Shown here in pieces: positions 1 through 7,704 of a DNA stretch of 50,113 nucleotides. The stretch's first letter is position 1. Each line of letters begins with the position of its first letter. A model generated the notes under the pieces. The model searched no databases, was not told where the DNA came from, and was given only the letters and a program-made list of their open reading frames with translations. The stretch is from contig NZ_JAGGOW010000010.1 of the NCBI RefSeq assembly GCF_018614135.1, positions 931-51,043 on the forward strand. The letters are read 5' to 3'. Source of the stretch: Streptomyces sp. ISL-66 (GTDB taxonomy: Bacteria > Actinomycetota > Actinomycetes > Streptomycetales > Streptomycetaceae). The translations under genes were made by a program, and so were the position numbers.

Positions 1-633
1 CCCGGCCGCGATCTCGCCGCCGCTGGGGTTGACCATGCCCGCCATGAACAGCGCCATCGGGGTGGCCGCCGTGAACACGCCGAGCAGCGCCAGCGAGCGC
101 CGCCGCCATTCCGCGGCGGTGACCACGGCGCTGGCCAGCAGCGCCGAGCAGAACAGTGCCGCCGCCAGACGCATGAGGTAGAGCCCGTCCGGGCCCTTGA
201 CCAGCAGGCTCGGCCAGCCGACGGCCAGGTAGTAGCCCGGGTGGTAGCGGCCGGCCGCGGTGGTGACCTGGGCGGTCTTCTCGGAGGACCCGAGCTCCGG
301 CGAACAGGACGCCGGCACGTGGTAGTGCCCGGAGTAGCAGGTGTGCAGCGTGCGCAGCTCCCCGTACCACTGGGGCAGTTGGGCCCCCGTCTCGGCGGAC
401 TTGACCTCGGCGCCCGCCACCCTGCGCGGGACCATCACCTCGGGGCCGTTGAACTGGCCCCGGGCGACGGCCGCGGCGCGGATGTAGTGGGCGTGCTCGT
501 CGGCGGAACCGCTGAGCGGAGTGGCGACGGACCACGAGGCGGCGAGCGTGAAGAACAGGAGGAACGCGACGGCCCAGAGCCGCTTGGGCGTCCGGGCCGA
601 CCAATCCGCCAGCCGCGTCAGTGCGGAGATCAT
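1..633 (-). CDS. DUF2142-like integral membrane protein (partial, C-terminus outside window)
   Basis: The reading frame opens at ATG 633-631 and runs off the left edge without a stop. A good ribosome site (AGAGGGAA) lies just upstream of the ATG. The protein starts with a short basic N-terminus and a hydrophobic segment at about residues 19-37, followed by the motif SADEHAHYIRA and an RGQF segment, the arrangement I associate with DUF2142 multi-pass membrane proteins, which share features with GT-C glycosyltransferases. It begins 13 bases after the stop of the arabinofuranosyltransferase-like gene on the same strand, so the two probably form an operon acting on a surface glycan. The family call rests on the N-terminal half only, and the enzymatic role is inferred. 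Confidence 0.75.
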   Translation of the reverse strand, partial: MISALTRLADWSARTPKRLWAVAFLLFFTLAASWSVATPLSGSADEHAHYIRAAAVARGQFNGPEVMVPRRVAGAEVKSAETGAQLPQWYGELRTLHTCYSGHYHVPASCSPELGSSEKTAQVTTAAGRYHPGYYLAVGWPSLLVKGPDGLYLMRLAAALFCSALLASAVVTAAEWRRRSLALLGVFTAATPMALFMAGMVNPSGGEIAAG

Positions 634-646
634 CTTTTCCCTCTGG

Positions 647-2380
647 TCATCGGATCGAGCTCAGCCAGCTCTGGTCGCCGTCCTTGGAGCACACGTGCTC
701 GGGAGCGAACTTGGGGCACTTCCCGTCCTGCTTGCGGATGGTGTGCGACACCCAGGGCAGAACCCGGTAGGTGCCGTCCTTGGCCGGCATGTAGCGGTCG
801 GCCATCGAGGAGGAGGCCGTACCGAGCAGCAGCAGGAGGGCGCACAGGGCGCCGATCACGGCGCCCTCGCGGCCGGGGAATCCGGAACGGACCGCGGTCG
901 GGGACGGGGAGGTGGGCACGGACACGGAGGCGGACGCGGAGGGGATCACGGACGGCGCGTCCTCGCCCGCGGACGCCTCGGCGCCGCGTGCGGCCAGCCG
1001 CTGCGCGACCAGGTGCGCCACCAGCGCGCACAGGATCATGCCGCAGTAGAGCAGTTGGTTGTTGGTGCGCGTGTAGAGCTGGACGGTCTGCGTCTCGTAC
1101 ATGTGCGAGGCGATGTACATGCGCATCAGCCACGCGCTGATGAACATCGCGGCGATGGTGACCACCATCGGCTTGCGCAGGCCCAGCCAGATCGCGATGC
1201 CCAGGCACACGAAGGTCACCACGGCGAACAGCCCGACACCGGCGTACTCGCCGGGCAGCGGCCATTCGCCCACCTTGCCCGGCATGTCGGTGCGCCACAT
1301 CAGGTAGTAGGCCGGGTCGGTGAAGTTGTCGAAGCGGAAGACGTAGTCCTTGGTGTTCTGCCCGTCGACCAGCATGACCTTCAGGTAGCTGCCGGCCACC
1401 ACGAGGAACCCGGCCAGCGTGGCGCCCAGGAAGGACAGCCCCTTGAGCGGGCCGGTCTTCCACGGGAAGTACAGGAGCACCGCGAACAGCACGCCCGCCG
1501 CACTCCACAGGAACCAGCCCGAGTAGGTGAGGAAGAGGACGCCCAGCGCCACGCCCAGCCCGGCCCCCTTGAGGAGCAGCAGCCTCCAGCTGCCCTTGGC
1601 GCTGCGGCGCAGTGCCACCACCATGGCGGCCAGCACCGGCACGAGCAGCACCAGCACGGTCTGGCTGTACGGCTTGTAGGCGTCGATCAGCGCGAACGCC
1701 GGTACGACGCCGAAGGCGAGCGCCCGCATCGGACTGAGCAGCAGGCGCCAGGCGAAGTAGACCAGCGGTCCGAAGGCGGCGGCGCCGAGGATCTGGAGGT
1801 CCTTGAAGGCGTACGCGGTGTTGCCGCCGTGGAACCATTCGGCGTAGTAGCCGAGCGTGTACAGCGGCATCGGCGGGTACACCGGCGAGCCCGAGGGCTG
1901 ACCGTTGGCGACCGCGTGGGCCCACTCGACGATCCGGCCGCTGTCGCCGTTGAGGCCGAACATCGGCCACGGCGTGCCCAGCAGCGAGACCACGGCGCCC
2001 GCGGCGACGAAGCCGCTGGCCAGGCCGGCGACGGCGGCGCAGGCTATCCGGGTGGCCAGGTCGAAGTGGCGGCCGCCGCGCAGCCGCATCGCCAGCACCA
2101 CGGCGCCGACGCACACCAGGCCGAGCAGCGCGAACCGCAGCTGGATCGCGGCCAGGCCGCTGACCTGGGCGATCCGGTCCAGCGGGTTGAGCTTGAAGCC
2201 GCGTGCCAGATAAGGGAGGACCAGCGCGGCGCCGAACGCCACGACACCTTCGAGCAGCAGCAGCCCCCCGCGGGAACGCAGGGCGCGACCCGGGGCGGAA
2301 CGCTCCGACCGGTCGGGCACGGCTGATCCGCTCGCAGGGCCCGGGCGCACGGCTGCCGACCCCTCGGTACTGACTGTCAC
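647..2380 (-). CDS. GT-C type membrane glycosyltransferase, AftA (arabinofuranosyltransferase)-like
   Basis: A 577-residue polytopic membrane protein with about a dozen hydrophobic segments. The start is GTG at 2380, with AGTAGGGAC upstream. An acidic loop after the first helices (NGDSGRIVEWAH) and the following PPMPLYTLGYY stretch resemble the N-terminal region of AftA-type galactan 5-O-arabinofuranosyltransferases, which use decaprenyl-phosphoarabinose outside the membrane. A short soluble tail holds two cysteines (KCPKF and HVCSKD) near the C-terminus that could form an extracytoplasmic disulfide. It is followed closely by the DUF2142-like gene. Streptomyces lacks mycobacterial arabinogalactan, so the real acceptor is unknown. 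The GT-C assignment is fairly firm; the substrate is inference. Confidence 0.65.
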   Translation of the reverse strand: MTVSTEGSAAVRPGPASGSAVPDRSERSAPGRALRSRGGLLLLEGVVAFGAALVLPYLARGFKLNPLDRIAQVSGLAAIQLRFALLGLVCVGAVVLAMRLRGGRHFDLATRIACAAVAGLASGFVAAGAVVSLLGTPWPMFGLNGDSGRIVEWAHAVANGQPSGSPVYPPMPLYTLGYYAEWFHGGNTAYAFKDLQILGAAAFGPLVYFAWRLLLSPMRALAFGVVPAFALIDAYKPYSQTVLVLLVPVLAAMVVALRRSAKGSWRLLLLKGAGLGVALGVLFLTYSGWFLWSAAGVLFAVLLYFPWKTGPLKGLSFLGATLAGFLVVAGSYLKVMLVDGQNTKDYVFRFDNFTDPAYYLMWRTDMPGKVGEWPLPGEYAGVGLFAVVTFVCLGIAIWLGLRKPMVVTIAAMFISAWLMRMYIASHMYETQTVQLYTRTNNQLLYCGMILCALVAHLVAQRLAARGAEASAGEDAPSVIPSASASVSVPTSPSPTAVRSGFPGREGAVIGALCALLLLLGTASSSMADRYMPAKDGTYRVLPWVSHTIRKQDGKCPKFAPEHVCSKDGDQSWLSSIR

Positions 2381-2863
2381 TGAAGATGTCCCTACTGCTG
2401 GTCGGTGCCCGGCGCCGCGGCCGGTCGCTGCTCAGCAAGTCACTGTCCGGCTCGGGCCCCGGATGACCGGTTGCTCCGGACAAGGACGCGGACTCAAGGA
2501 CGGCACGGGACAGCTTCGACTCTTGCCGCGCTCATACTATCGGGTGGCCCAGAGGCCGAACGGGTCCCGATCGCTCCCCCGGCCTTCGGCCGCCAGGTCG
2601 CCGGACCGCCGGCCGCCCGGGCAGCCGCGGACACCGTACGGCTCCTGTAACTGCCCCCGAAAGTCAGCCCGGCGCGGCCGTGGAAGGCCCCGCCGCGGCC
2701 TTCCATGGGGGCTGCGGGCGCCCGGCACGCAGGCCCGCGAGGGGTCGGGCCGACCGGTGTGCCGCAGCCCGCCAGCCGACCGCCCACCCCTCCCCGCACC
2801 CATCCTGACCTGGGGTTTCATCATTTCTGCCGGTAAGATCGGGACCACGGGAAAGGGGTTCGG
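2381..2863. other. Intergenic region between divergent genes (about 480 bp)
   Basis: No convincing coding sequence. It must hold the promoters for the leftward glycosyltransferase operon and the rightward methyltransferase. The only clear structure is the inverted repeat at 2681-2705, listed separately. Confidence 0.6.
2681..2705. promoter_or_regulatory. 9-bp perfect inverted repeat, 7-nt loop
   Basis: TGGAAGGCC (2681-2689) pairs with GGCCTTCCA (2697-2705). It lies about 160 bases before the methyltransferase start, between two divergent genes, so it is not at the end of any gene. It could be an operator or an mRNA-leader hairpin; nothing favours one reading. Confidence 0.5.
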
Positions 2864-3598
2864 ATGGACCGGAACATACGCAGTGTCGACGATGTGCTCG
2901 CCCTCATGGACGGGCTCTTCGCCCCCGAGGCCGACCGCTGGACGACCGGCGGCGCCTCTTGGTGGGACGGCTTCTACGCGGACCGCGACCGGCCGGTGCC
3001 GTTCTTCGCGGCGAAGCCCGACGAGAACCTCGTCTCCTACCTCGACCGCGGCCTGATCACCCCCGGCGGCCGCGCCCTCGACCTGGGCTGCGGTCCCGGC
3101 CGCAACGCCCTGCACCTCGCCTCGGCGGGCTTCGAGGTGGACGCCGTCGACCTCTCCCCCGCCGCCCTCGCCTGGGCCGGGGAGCGCGCCCGCGCGGCGG
3201 GCGCGGCCGTCCGCTTCCACCACGGGGACGCCTTCGGCGAAGCGGGCGCCGCGCTCGTGGGCCCGTACGACCTGATCTACGACTCCGGCTGCTTCCACCA
3301 CCTGCCGCCGCACCGCCGCATCAGCTACCTGGCCCTGCTGGAGCGGCTCCTGGCGCCCGGCGGCCGCTTCGCCCTGACCTGTTTCGCCTCGGGCGCGATG
3401 GGGTCGGAACTGTCCGACGCCGACTTCTACGGCCGGGCCCGCCTCGAAGGCGGTCTCGCGTACACCCCGGAATCGCTGCGGTGGATCTTCTCCGGTCTCG
3501 CGGAGGTCGAGCTGCGCCGGATGAACGACGAACCGCCCGCGTCCGCCTCCTTCGGCGAAGCGTTCCTCTGGACGGGGCTGTTCCGCCGCCCGGCGTGA
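2864..3598 (+). CDS. Class I SAM-dependent methyltransferase
   Basis: A 244-residue soluble protein. Motif I, LDLGCGPGRN, sits at residues 72-81, followed by the acidic ribose-contacting strand (VDAVDLS) and, later, a post-I DLIYDSGCFHH segment, a Rossmann-fold class I methyltransferase pattern. The N-terminal stretch with PFFAAKPDENLV is typical of small-molecule methyltransferases of this group. Start ATG 2864 has GAAAGGGG upstream. It is transcribed alone and converges on the HxlR gene, with a strong terminator between them. The substrate cannot be told from sequence. Confidence 0.85.
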   Translation: MDRNIRSVDDVLALMDGLFAPEADRWTTGGASWWDGFYADRDRPVPFFAAKPDENLVSYLDRGLITPGGRALDLGCGPGRNALHLASAGFEVDAVDLSPAALAWAGERARAAGAAVRFHHGDAFGEAGAALVGPYDLIYDSGCFHHLPPHRRISYLALLERLLAPGGRFALTCFASGAMGSELSDADFYGRARLEGGLAYTPESLRWIFSGLAEVELRRMNDEPPASASFGEAFLWTGLFRRPA

Positions 3599-3627
3599 TC
3601 CGGGACAGGGGCCAGGATCGGGATCGG

Positions 3628-3659
3628 GCCGGGACCGGCTCCGCCGGCCCGGTCCCGGC
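3628..3659. terminator. Bidirectional terminator hairpin between convergent genes
   Basis: A perfect 11-bp stem, GCCGGGACCGG (3628-3638) with CCGGTCCCGGC (3649-3659), and a 10-base loop. It lies between the converging methyltransferase and HxlR genes. No U-tract is present, as is common for Streptomyces terminators. Confidence 0.7.
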
Positions 3660-3670
3660 TTCCCGCGCCC

Positions 3671-4018
3671 TCAGGCCGGCTGCCTCGATTCATCGGAGAG
3701 CAGGTGTTTCGTCCCCCACGCACCGAGTGCGGCCAGGGCGCCGCTCAGGTCCTGGCCCAGCGGGGTCAGGGAGTACTCGACGCGCGGCGGGACCTCGTCG
3801 TAGACCTCGCGGTGGACGATGCCGTCCACCTCCAGTTCGCGCAGCTGGGCCGCGAGCACCTTCTCCGAGACGCCCGGGACCAGCCGGCGCAGTTCGCCGA
3901 AGCGGCGCGGGCGCTGCTCCAGCTCCCACAGGATCGATACCTTCCACTTGCCGTCGATCACGGACATCGCCGCGGCGATCCCGCAGTGATCCGCCCCCGG
4001 CCGCTGTGCCACCGCCAT
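3671..4018 (-). CDS. HxlR-family winged-helix transcriptional regulator
   Basis: A 115-residue protein. The HxlR pattern is clear: an early cysteine (DHCGI), the DGKWKVSILWEL helix, the RRFGELRRLVPGVSEKVL recognition region, and a wing with YSLTPLGQDL. Start ATG 4018 has GGGAGG 8 bases upstream; a GTG directly before it is an alternative. It is divergent from the imine-reductase-like gene with a 96-bp gap containing a palindrome of HxlR-operator type, so it probably represses that enzyme and itself. Members often sense electrophiles or aldehydes through the early cysteine; whether this one does is inference. Confidence 0.9.
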   Translation of the reverse strand: MAVAQRPGADHCGIAAAMSVIDGKWKVSILWELEQRPRRFGELRRLVPGVSEKVLAAQLRELEVDGIVHREVYDEVPPRVEYSLTPLGQDLSGALAALGAWGTKHLLSDESRQPA

Positions 4019-4074
4019 CACGCACCCCTCCCACCTGTTCCCTCACCTCGGGGTAACCACCCACTCCGAAGTGC

Positions 4075-4086
4075 GTACTTGAGTAC
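4075..4086. promoter_or_regulatory. Putative HxlR operator
   Basis: GTACT-TG-AGTAC is a perfect 5-bp inverted repeat. It lies in the divergent gap between the HxlR gene and the imine-reductase-like gene, 29 bases before the enzyme's start. GTAC-type palindromes are typical targets of HxlR proteins, so autorepression and control of the enzyme is a direct hypothesis. Confidence 0.6.
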
Positions 4087-4114
4087 CTGTCAGCCTGCCA
4101 CCAGGCTAAACGGC

Positions 4115-5002
4115 ATGACCGACACCAGCACGAAGACCCCGCTCACCCTCCTCGGCCTCGGCTCGATGGGGACCGCCCTCGCCCGCACCTGGCTCGCCGC
4201 CGGGCACCCCCTCACCGTCTGGAACCGCACCCCCGCCAAGGCCGAGGCCCTCGCGGCCGAAGGCGCCGTCGTCGCCGCGAGCCCCGCCGAGGCGGTGGCC
4301 GCGAACGGCCTGGTCGTCCTGTGCCTGCTGGACGACGCCAGCGTCGGCTCGGCCCTGGAGGGCCTGGACCTCGCCGGCAAGGACCTCGTCGACCTGACCA
4401 CCGGCACCCCCGCCGACGGCCGCGCCCGGGCCGCGTGGGCCAAGGAGCGCGGGGCCCGTTTCCTGGACGGCGGGATCATGGCCACCCCGTCGATGATCGG
4501 CGTCCCCGAAGCCGGCGGGTACGTCTTCTACAGCGGCTCCCCCGACCTCTTCGAGGCCCACCGGAGCGCGCTGGAGGCCCCGGCCGGCGCCCGCTTCGTC
4601 GGCGCGGACCCCGGGCACGCGGCCCTGTACGACGTGGCCCTGCTGAGCGCGATGACCGGTCTCTTCGCCGGGATCTCGCACGCCTACGCCCTGATCGAGG
4701 GCGAGGACGTCTCCCCGAAGGAGCTGGCTCCGCTGCTGACCGAGTGGCTGGGGGCGATGGGCTTCTTCGCGGGCGCCGCCGCCGAACGGCTGGTCTCGGG
4801 GGACTTCACCACGGGGGTCGAGTCGAACCTGGCCATGCAGGTCACGGCGAGCGGCACCCTGCTGCGGACGGCCGCGGAGCAAGGGGTCAGCACCGAGCTG
4901 ATCAGCCCGTACCTGGACCTGATGCGGGAGCGGCTGACGGCCGATCCGGCGGCCCACGGCGCCGAGGACACGGCCGGGGCGATCACCCTGCTGAGGCGTT
5001 GA
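4115..5002 (+). CDS. NAD(P)-dependent imine-reductase-like / beta-hydroxyacid dehydrogenase family oxidoreductase
   Basis: A 295-residue protein with an N-terminal Rossmann domain (GLGSMG at residues 14-19, then VWNRTPAKAEAL, which suggests NADPH) and an all-helical C-terminal dimerisation domain. The strings GGIMATPSMIG, YSGSPDLF and ALYDVALLSAM match imine reductases (IREDs) better than 3-hydroxyisobutyrate dehydrogenases: the classic catalytic lysine region is absent and the LYD motif is present. IREDs reduce cyclic imines to amines; the native substrate is usually unknown. Start ATG 4115 lacks a strong Shine-Dalgarno. An HxlR regulator is divergent, so expression is probably inducible. 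Confidence 0.8.
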   Translation: MTDTSTKTPLTLLGLGSMGTALARTWLAAGHPLTVWNRTPAKAEALAAEGAVVAASPAEAVAANGLVVLCLLDDASVGSALEGLDLAGKDLVDLTTGTPADGRARAAWAKERGARFLDGGIMATPSMIGVPEAGGYVFYSGSPDLFEAHRSALEAPAGARFVGADPGHAALYDVALLSAMTGLFAGISHAYALIEGEDVSPKELAPLLTEWLGAMGFFAGAAAERLVSGDFTTGVESNLAMQVTASGTLLRTAAEQGVSTELISPYLDLMRERLTADPAAHGAEDTAGAITLLRR

Positions 5003-5065
5003 AGCCACCGCCGCGAGGTCTCCGGCCACGGGGTGGCCGAGTTCGACGAGTTCCTGCGAAGTTCA

Positions 5066-5092
5066 TACGAGCGCTACGAGTCCTACGAGCGC
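5066..5092. repeat. Three tandem 9-nt repeats
   Basis: TACGAGCGC, TACGAGTCC and TACGAGCGC follow one another between the converging imine-reductase-like and EI24 genes. No coding role is supported. Confidence 0.7.
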
Positions 5093-5101
5093 CACGCGTT
5101 G

Positions 5102-5935
5102 CTACGCGTACGAGGGCGGCGGGCCGAAGCTGCCGGCCGGGCTCTCCCCCGGGGTCACGGCGCCGCCGTCCCGGTCCTCGGCCCCGTCCTGCTCCTCGTC
5201 CGCGCCCACCAGGTCCCTGGCCATGAGCGTCGCCCCGGCCACCGCGCCCGGCATCAGGAACACGGCGACGAGCGGCACCAGGAAGGCGAGCACCAGCGGC
5301 ACGCCGAAGCCCAGCGCGAGCATCCGCCGCGAGCGCAGCAGCCCCAGCTGCTCGGTGAGCCGCACCCGGCGCCGCATCAGGGCGACGGAGGTGAGCTCCT
5401 GGGTCAGGAAGTAGCCGGAGACGCAGAACCCGACGGCCGGGACCACGGTCTGGCCGACCACCGGAACGAAGCCGAGGGCGAAGAGCAGGATCCCGTAGAG
5501 CAGTACCCGGCCGAGGATCTTCAGGCTGTCCCGGGCGGAGATCCAGAGCTCCTGCCAGAGCGTGAGGCCCGACTCGGGGACCTCTCCGCCCTCGCTCCGG
5601 TCGACCTGCTCCGAGAGCGACTCGTAGAACGGCTGGCCCACGAGCAGGGTCACGGCGGTGAAGGTGATCACCGCGACGAAGAGCCCGAAGGCGTAGAGCA
5701 GGGCGGTCAGGAAGCCCCGGAAGAGGCCGAGCCACGGGGAAGACCACCCGTCGGCGAAGGGGGTCGCCCAGGCGGTCAGGTCGTCGGCGCCGTAGCCGAG
5801 GCCGATGAGGGCGCCGGCGTAGAGCACCAGGGAGACCAGTCCCGGCAGCAGTCCGAAGCCCAGCCACCGGCCGTGCCGGAACACCCACCGCTGGCCGGCC
5901 AGCAGATAGCCGAATCCCCCCGCAAGATCACGCAT
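5102..5935 (-). CDS. EI24 / CysZ-like integral membrane protein
   Basis: A 277-residue protein with an N-terminal soluble segment (LAGGFGYLLAGQRWV) and five to six hydrophobic segments. The central motif TLLVGQPFYESLSEQVDR is the hallmark of EI24 domain proteins; the CysZ branch transports sulfate. The C-terminal tail (residues about 245-277) is acidic and Pro/Gly-rich. Start ATG 5935. A strong terminator (6004-6037) separates it from the upstream ohr gene, so it is probably monocistronic. No sulfur genes are nearby, so a sulfate role is not supported by context. Confidence 0.85.
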   Translation of the reverse strand: MRDLAGGFGYLLAGQRWVFRHGRWLGFGLLPGLVSLVLYAGALIGLGYGADDLTAWATPFADGWSSPWLGLFRGFLTALLYAFGLFVAVITFTAVTLLVGQPFYESLSEQVDRSEGGEVPESGLTLWQELWISARDSLKILGRVLLYGILLFALGFVPVVGQTVVPAVGFCVSGYFLTQELTSVALMRRRVRLTEQLGLLRSRRMLALGFGVPLVLAFLVPLVAVFLMPGAVAGATLMARDLVGADEEQDGAEDRDGGAVTPGESPAGSFGPPPSYA

Positions 5936-6003
5936 GCGGCCAGTCTAGTGCCGTGCCCGGTGAACCTTCCCGGTCACGGCACTGGCCGGGCCCCGCGGAC
6001 GGC

Positions 6004-6037
6004 GAAGGCCGCACCCCGGTCCCGGGGTGCGGCCTTC
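6004..6037. terminator. 16-bp perfect hairpin downstream of ohr
   Basis: GAAGGCCGCACCCCGG (6004-6019) pairs perfectly with its complement at 6022-6037 across a 2-base centre. It lies 60 bases beyond the ohr stop and before the EI24 gene, both on the minus strand. It is one of the most stable stems in the window, and no U-tract follows. Confidence 0.8.
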
Positions 6038-6050
6038 GGCGCTCACTCCG

Positions 6051-6098
6051 GATCCGGGATCCGAAGATCCGGGATCCGGGATCCGGGATCCGGGGATC
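6051..6098. repeat. Heptamer tandem array (GATCCGG)
   Basis: GATCCGG units start at 6051, 6066, 6073, 6080 and 6087. A variant unit (GATCCGAA) starts at 6058, and a final GGATC runs into the ohr stop codon. The array lies between the ohr stop and its terminator hairpin, so it is transcribed as 3' UTR. Length polymorphism between strains would be expected. Confidence 0.85.
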
Positions 6099-6519
6099 AG
6101 ACCGCGAGCTCGACGGTGATGTTGCCGCGGGTCGCCTTGGAGTACGGGCAGACCTGGTGGGCCTTCTCGAGGAGGTCCTTGGCGGTGGCGGCGTCCACGT
6201 TCGGGATGGAGGCCGAGATCTTGACGATGATGCCGAAACCGTCGTCGTTCTTGCCGATGCCGACCTCGGCGGTGACGGTGGAGCCGGAGATGTCGGCGTT
6301 CTCATTGCGGGCGACGACGCCGAGCGCACCCTGGAAGCAGGCGCTGTAGCCGGCGGCGAAGAGCTGCTCCGGGTTGGTGCCCTCACCGCTGCCTCCGAGC
6401 GCCTTCGGCGGGTTCACGACGACGTCGAGCTGGCCGTCGTCGGTGGCGACGCGGCCGTCACGGCCGTTCTCGGCGGTGGCAACGGCGGTGTACGCGACAT
6501 CGGAATACTGGATGGACAT
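6097..6519 (-). CDS. ohr: Organic hydroperoxide resistance protein, Ohr/OsmC family peroxidase
   Basis: A 140-residue thiol peroxidase that reduces organic hydroperoxides. The two catalytic cysteines are visible: Cys61 in GYSACFQGAL and Cys124 in QVCPYSKATRGN. The conserved arginine near residue 20 and NPEQLFAAGY with Glu51 are also present. Start ATG 6519 is chosen because an AGGAGGATCTCC ribosome site precedes it; the frame stays open a little further upstream but without support. The nearby MDR oxidoreductase and MarR gene give a redox-stress context, although that MarR protein lacks the N-terminal reactive cysteine of OhrR. Confidence 0.95.
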   Translation of the reverse strand: MSIQYSDVAYTAVATAENGRDGRVATDDGQLDVVVNPPKALGGSGEGTNPEQLFAAGYSACFQGALGVVARNENADISGSTVTAEVGIGKNDDGFGIIVKISASIPNVDAATAKDLLEKAHQVCPYSKATRGNITVELAV

Positions 6520-6542
6520 GTAAGGAGATCCTCCTGGTGAAT

Positions 6543-6572
6543 CGCCGCGACTCGCGCCCACGCGTCGCGGCG
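6543..6572. terminator. 9-bp hairpin between MDR oxidoreductase and ohr
   Basis: CGCCGCGAC (6543-6551) pairs with GTCGCGGCG (6564-6572). It begins 14 bases after the stop of the oxidoreductase gene on the minus strand and just before the ohr ribosome site. It probably terminates the upstream gene, or could act in the ohr leader. Confidence 0.55.
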
Positions 6573-6585
6573 GTGTGGAGTGAGC

Positions 6586-7608
6586 CTAACCGGTGAAAGA
6601 AACGATCATCTTTCCGGTGTTCTCACCGCGCAGCATTCCCAGGAAGGCCTCGGTGGCGTTCTCCACGCCCTCGACGACCGTTTCGTCGGCGACGAGCTGC
6701 CCCGAGCGCAGCCAGCCGGCCACGTCCTGGACGAACTGCGGCTGCAGCGCGGCGTGGTCGCTGACGAGGACGCCCTGCAGGCGCAGGCGCTTGCCGATGA
6801 CGTTCATCAGGTTGCGCGGGCCGGGGGCGGCCTCGGTGTCGTTGTAGTGCGCGATCGCGCCGCACAGGGTGGCCCGGCCGAACGGGTTGAGGGCGGTGAT
6901 GGCCGCCTCCAGGTGGTCGCCGCCGACGTTGTCGAAGTAGACGTCGATGCCGTCGGGGGCCGCCTTCGGCAGCTGCTCGCCGACGGGGGCGTTCTTGTAG
7001 TTGAAGGCGGTGTCGAAACCGTACTTCTCCGTGAGGAGCGTCACCTTCTCGTCGGAGCCGGCGGAGCCGATGACGCGCGAGGCGCCCTTGATCTTCGCGA
7101 ACTGGCCGACGAGGCTGCCGACGGCGCCGGCCGCGCCGGAGACGAAGACGGAGTCGCCCTCCTTGAAGGAGGCGACCTCGAAGAGGCCGGCGTAGGCGGT
7201 CAGGCCGGGCATGCCGAGCACGCCGAGGTAGGCGGAGAGCGGGGCGAGCGAGGCGTCGACCTTGGTGGCGTGCGCGGCGTCGAGCTCCGCGTACTCGCGC
7301 CAGCCGAGCGGGTGCAGGACGTGGTCGCCCACGGCGAAGCCCTCGGCGGCGGAGGCGACGATCTCGCCGACCGCACCGCCCTGCATGGGCTGGTCGAGCT
7401 GGAAGGGCGGCACGTACGACTTCGCGTCGTTCATCCGGCCGCGCATGTACGGGTCCACGGACATGTGGAGGTTGCGCACCAGAATCCGGCCGACGGCGGG
7501 CTCGGCGTTCACGGGGGCTTCGCGCAGGGCGAAGTCCTCGGCGACGGGCCAGCCCTGCGGGCGGCGGACGAGGTGCCACTCGCGGCTCACGGCGGGGATC
7601 TCAGACAT
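6586..7608 (-). CDS. NADP-dependent MDR-family oxidoreductase (LTB4 dehydrogenase / CurA-like)
   Basis: A 340-residue zinc-free medium-chain dehydrogenase/reductase. The N-terminal GroES-like domain carries VDPYMRGRM, and the cofactor domain carries FVSGAAGAVGSLVGQ and then VIGSAGSDEK. DVYFDNVGG and CGAIAHYN are characteristic of the prostaglandin reductase/CurA subgroup, which reduces alpha,beta-unsaturated aldehydes and ketones with NADPH. Start ATG 7608, with CAGGAG upstream. It is divergent from a MarR regulator across a 96-bp gap holding two related inverted sites, so electrophile-induced derepression is likely (inference). Confidence 0.9.
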   Translation of the reverse strand: MSEIPAVSREWHLVRRPQGWPVAEDFALREAPVNAEPAVGRILVRNLHMSVDPYMRGRMNDAKSYVPPFQLDQPMQGGAVGEIVASAAEGFAVGDHVLHPLGWREYAELDAAHATKVDASLAPLSAYLGVLGMPGLTAYAGLFEVASFKEGDSVFVSGAAGAVGSLVGQFAKIKGASRVIGSAGSDEKVTLLTEKYGFDTAFNYKNAPVGEQLPKAAPDGIDVYFDNVGGDHLEAAITALNPFGRATLCGAIAHYNDTEAAPGPRNLMNVIGKRLRLQGVLVSDHAALQPQFVQDVAGWLRSGQLVADETVVEGVENATEAFLGMLRGENTGKMIVSFTG

Positions 7609-7636
7609 GCGGCGCTCCTGAAAAGGGGAGAGGATG

Positions 7637-7684
7637 CTTCACAACGTGAAACAACCATGCGCCTAGATATTTCATGTTGTCAAG
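7637..7684. promoter_or_regulatory. Paired MarR operator-like sites in divergent promoter
   Basis: Site 1 (7637-7652) contains the inverted repeat TTCAC-AAC-GTGAA. Site 2 (7669-7684) is the reverse complement of site 1 with 13 of 16 matches. Both lie between the oxidoreductase and MarR genes. Two similar sites flanking two divergent promoters is a common MarR autoregulation layout. Confidence 0.6.
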
Positions 7685-7704
7685 TAAATGGGTACGCTGG
7701 ATTC

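Noticed and set aside
521..2326. 601-residue plus-strand frame over the glycosyltransferase gene
   Set aside because: Shadow; the minus strand encodes a well-formed polytopic membrane protein with a ribosome site.
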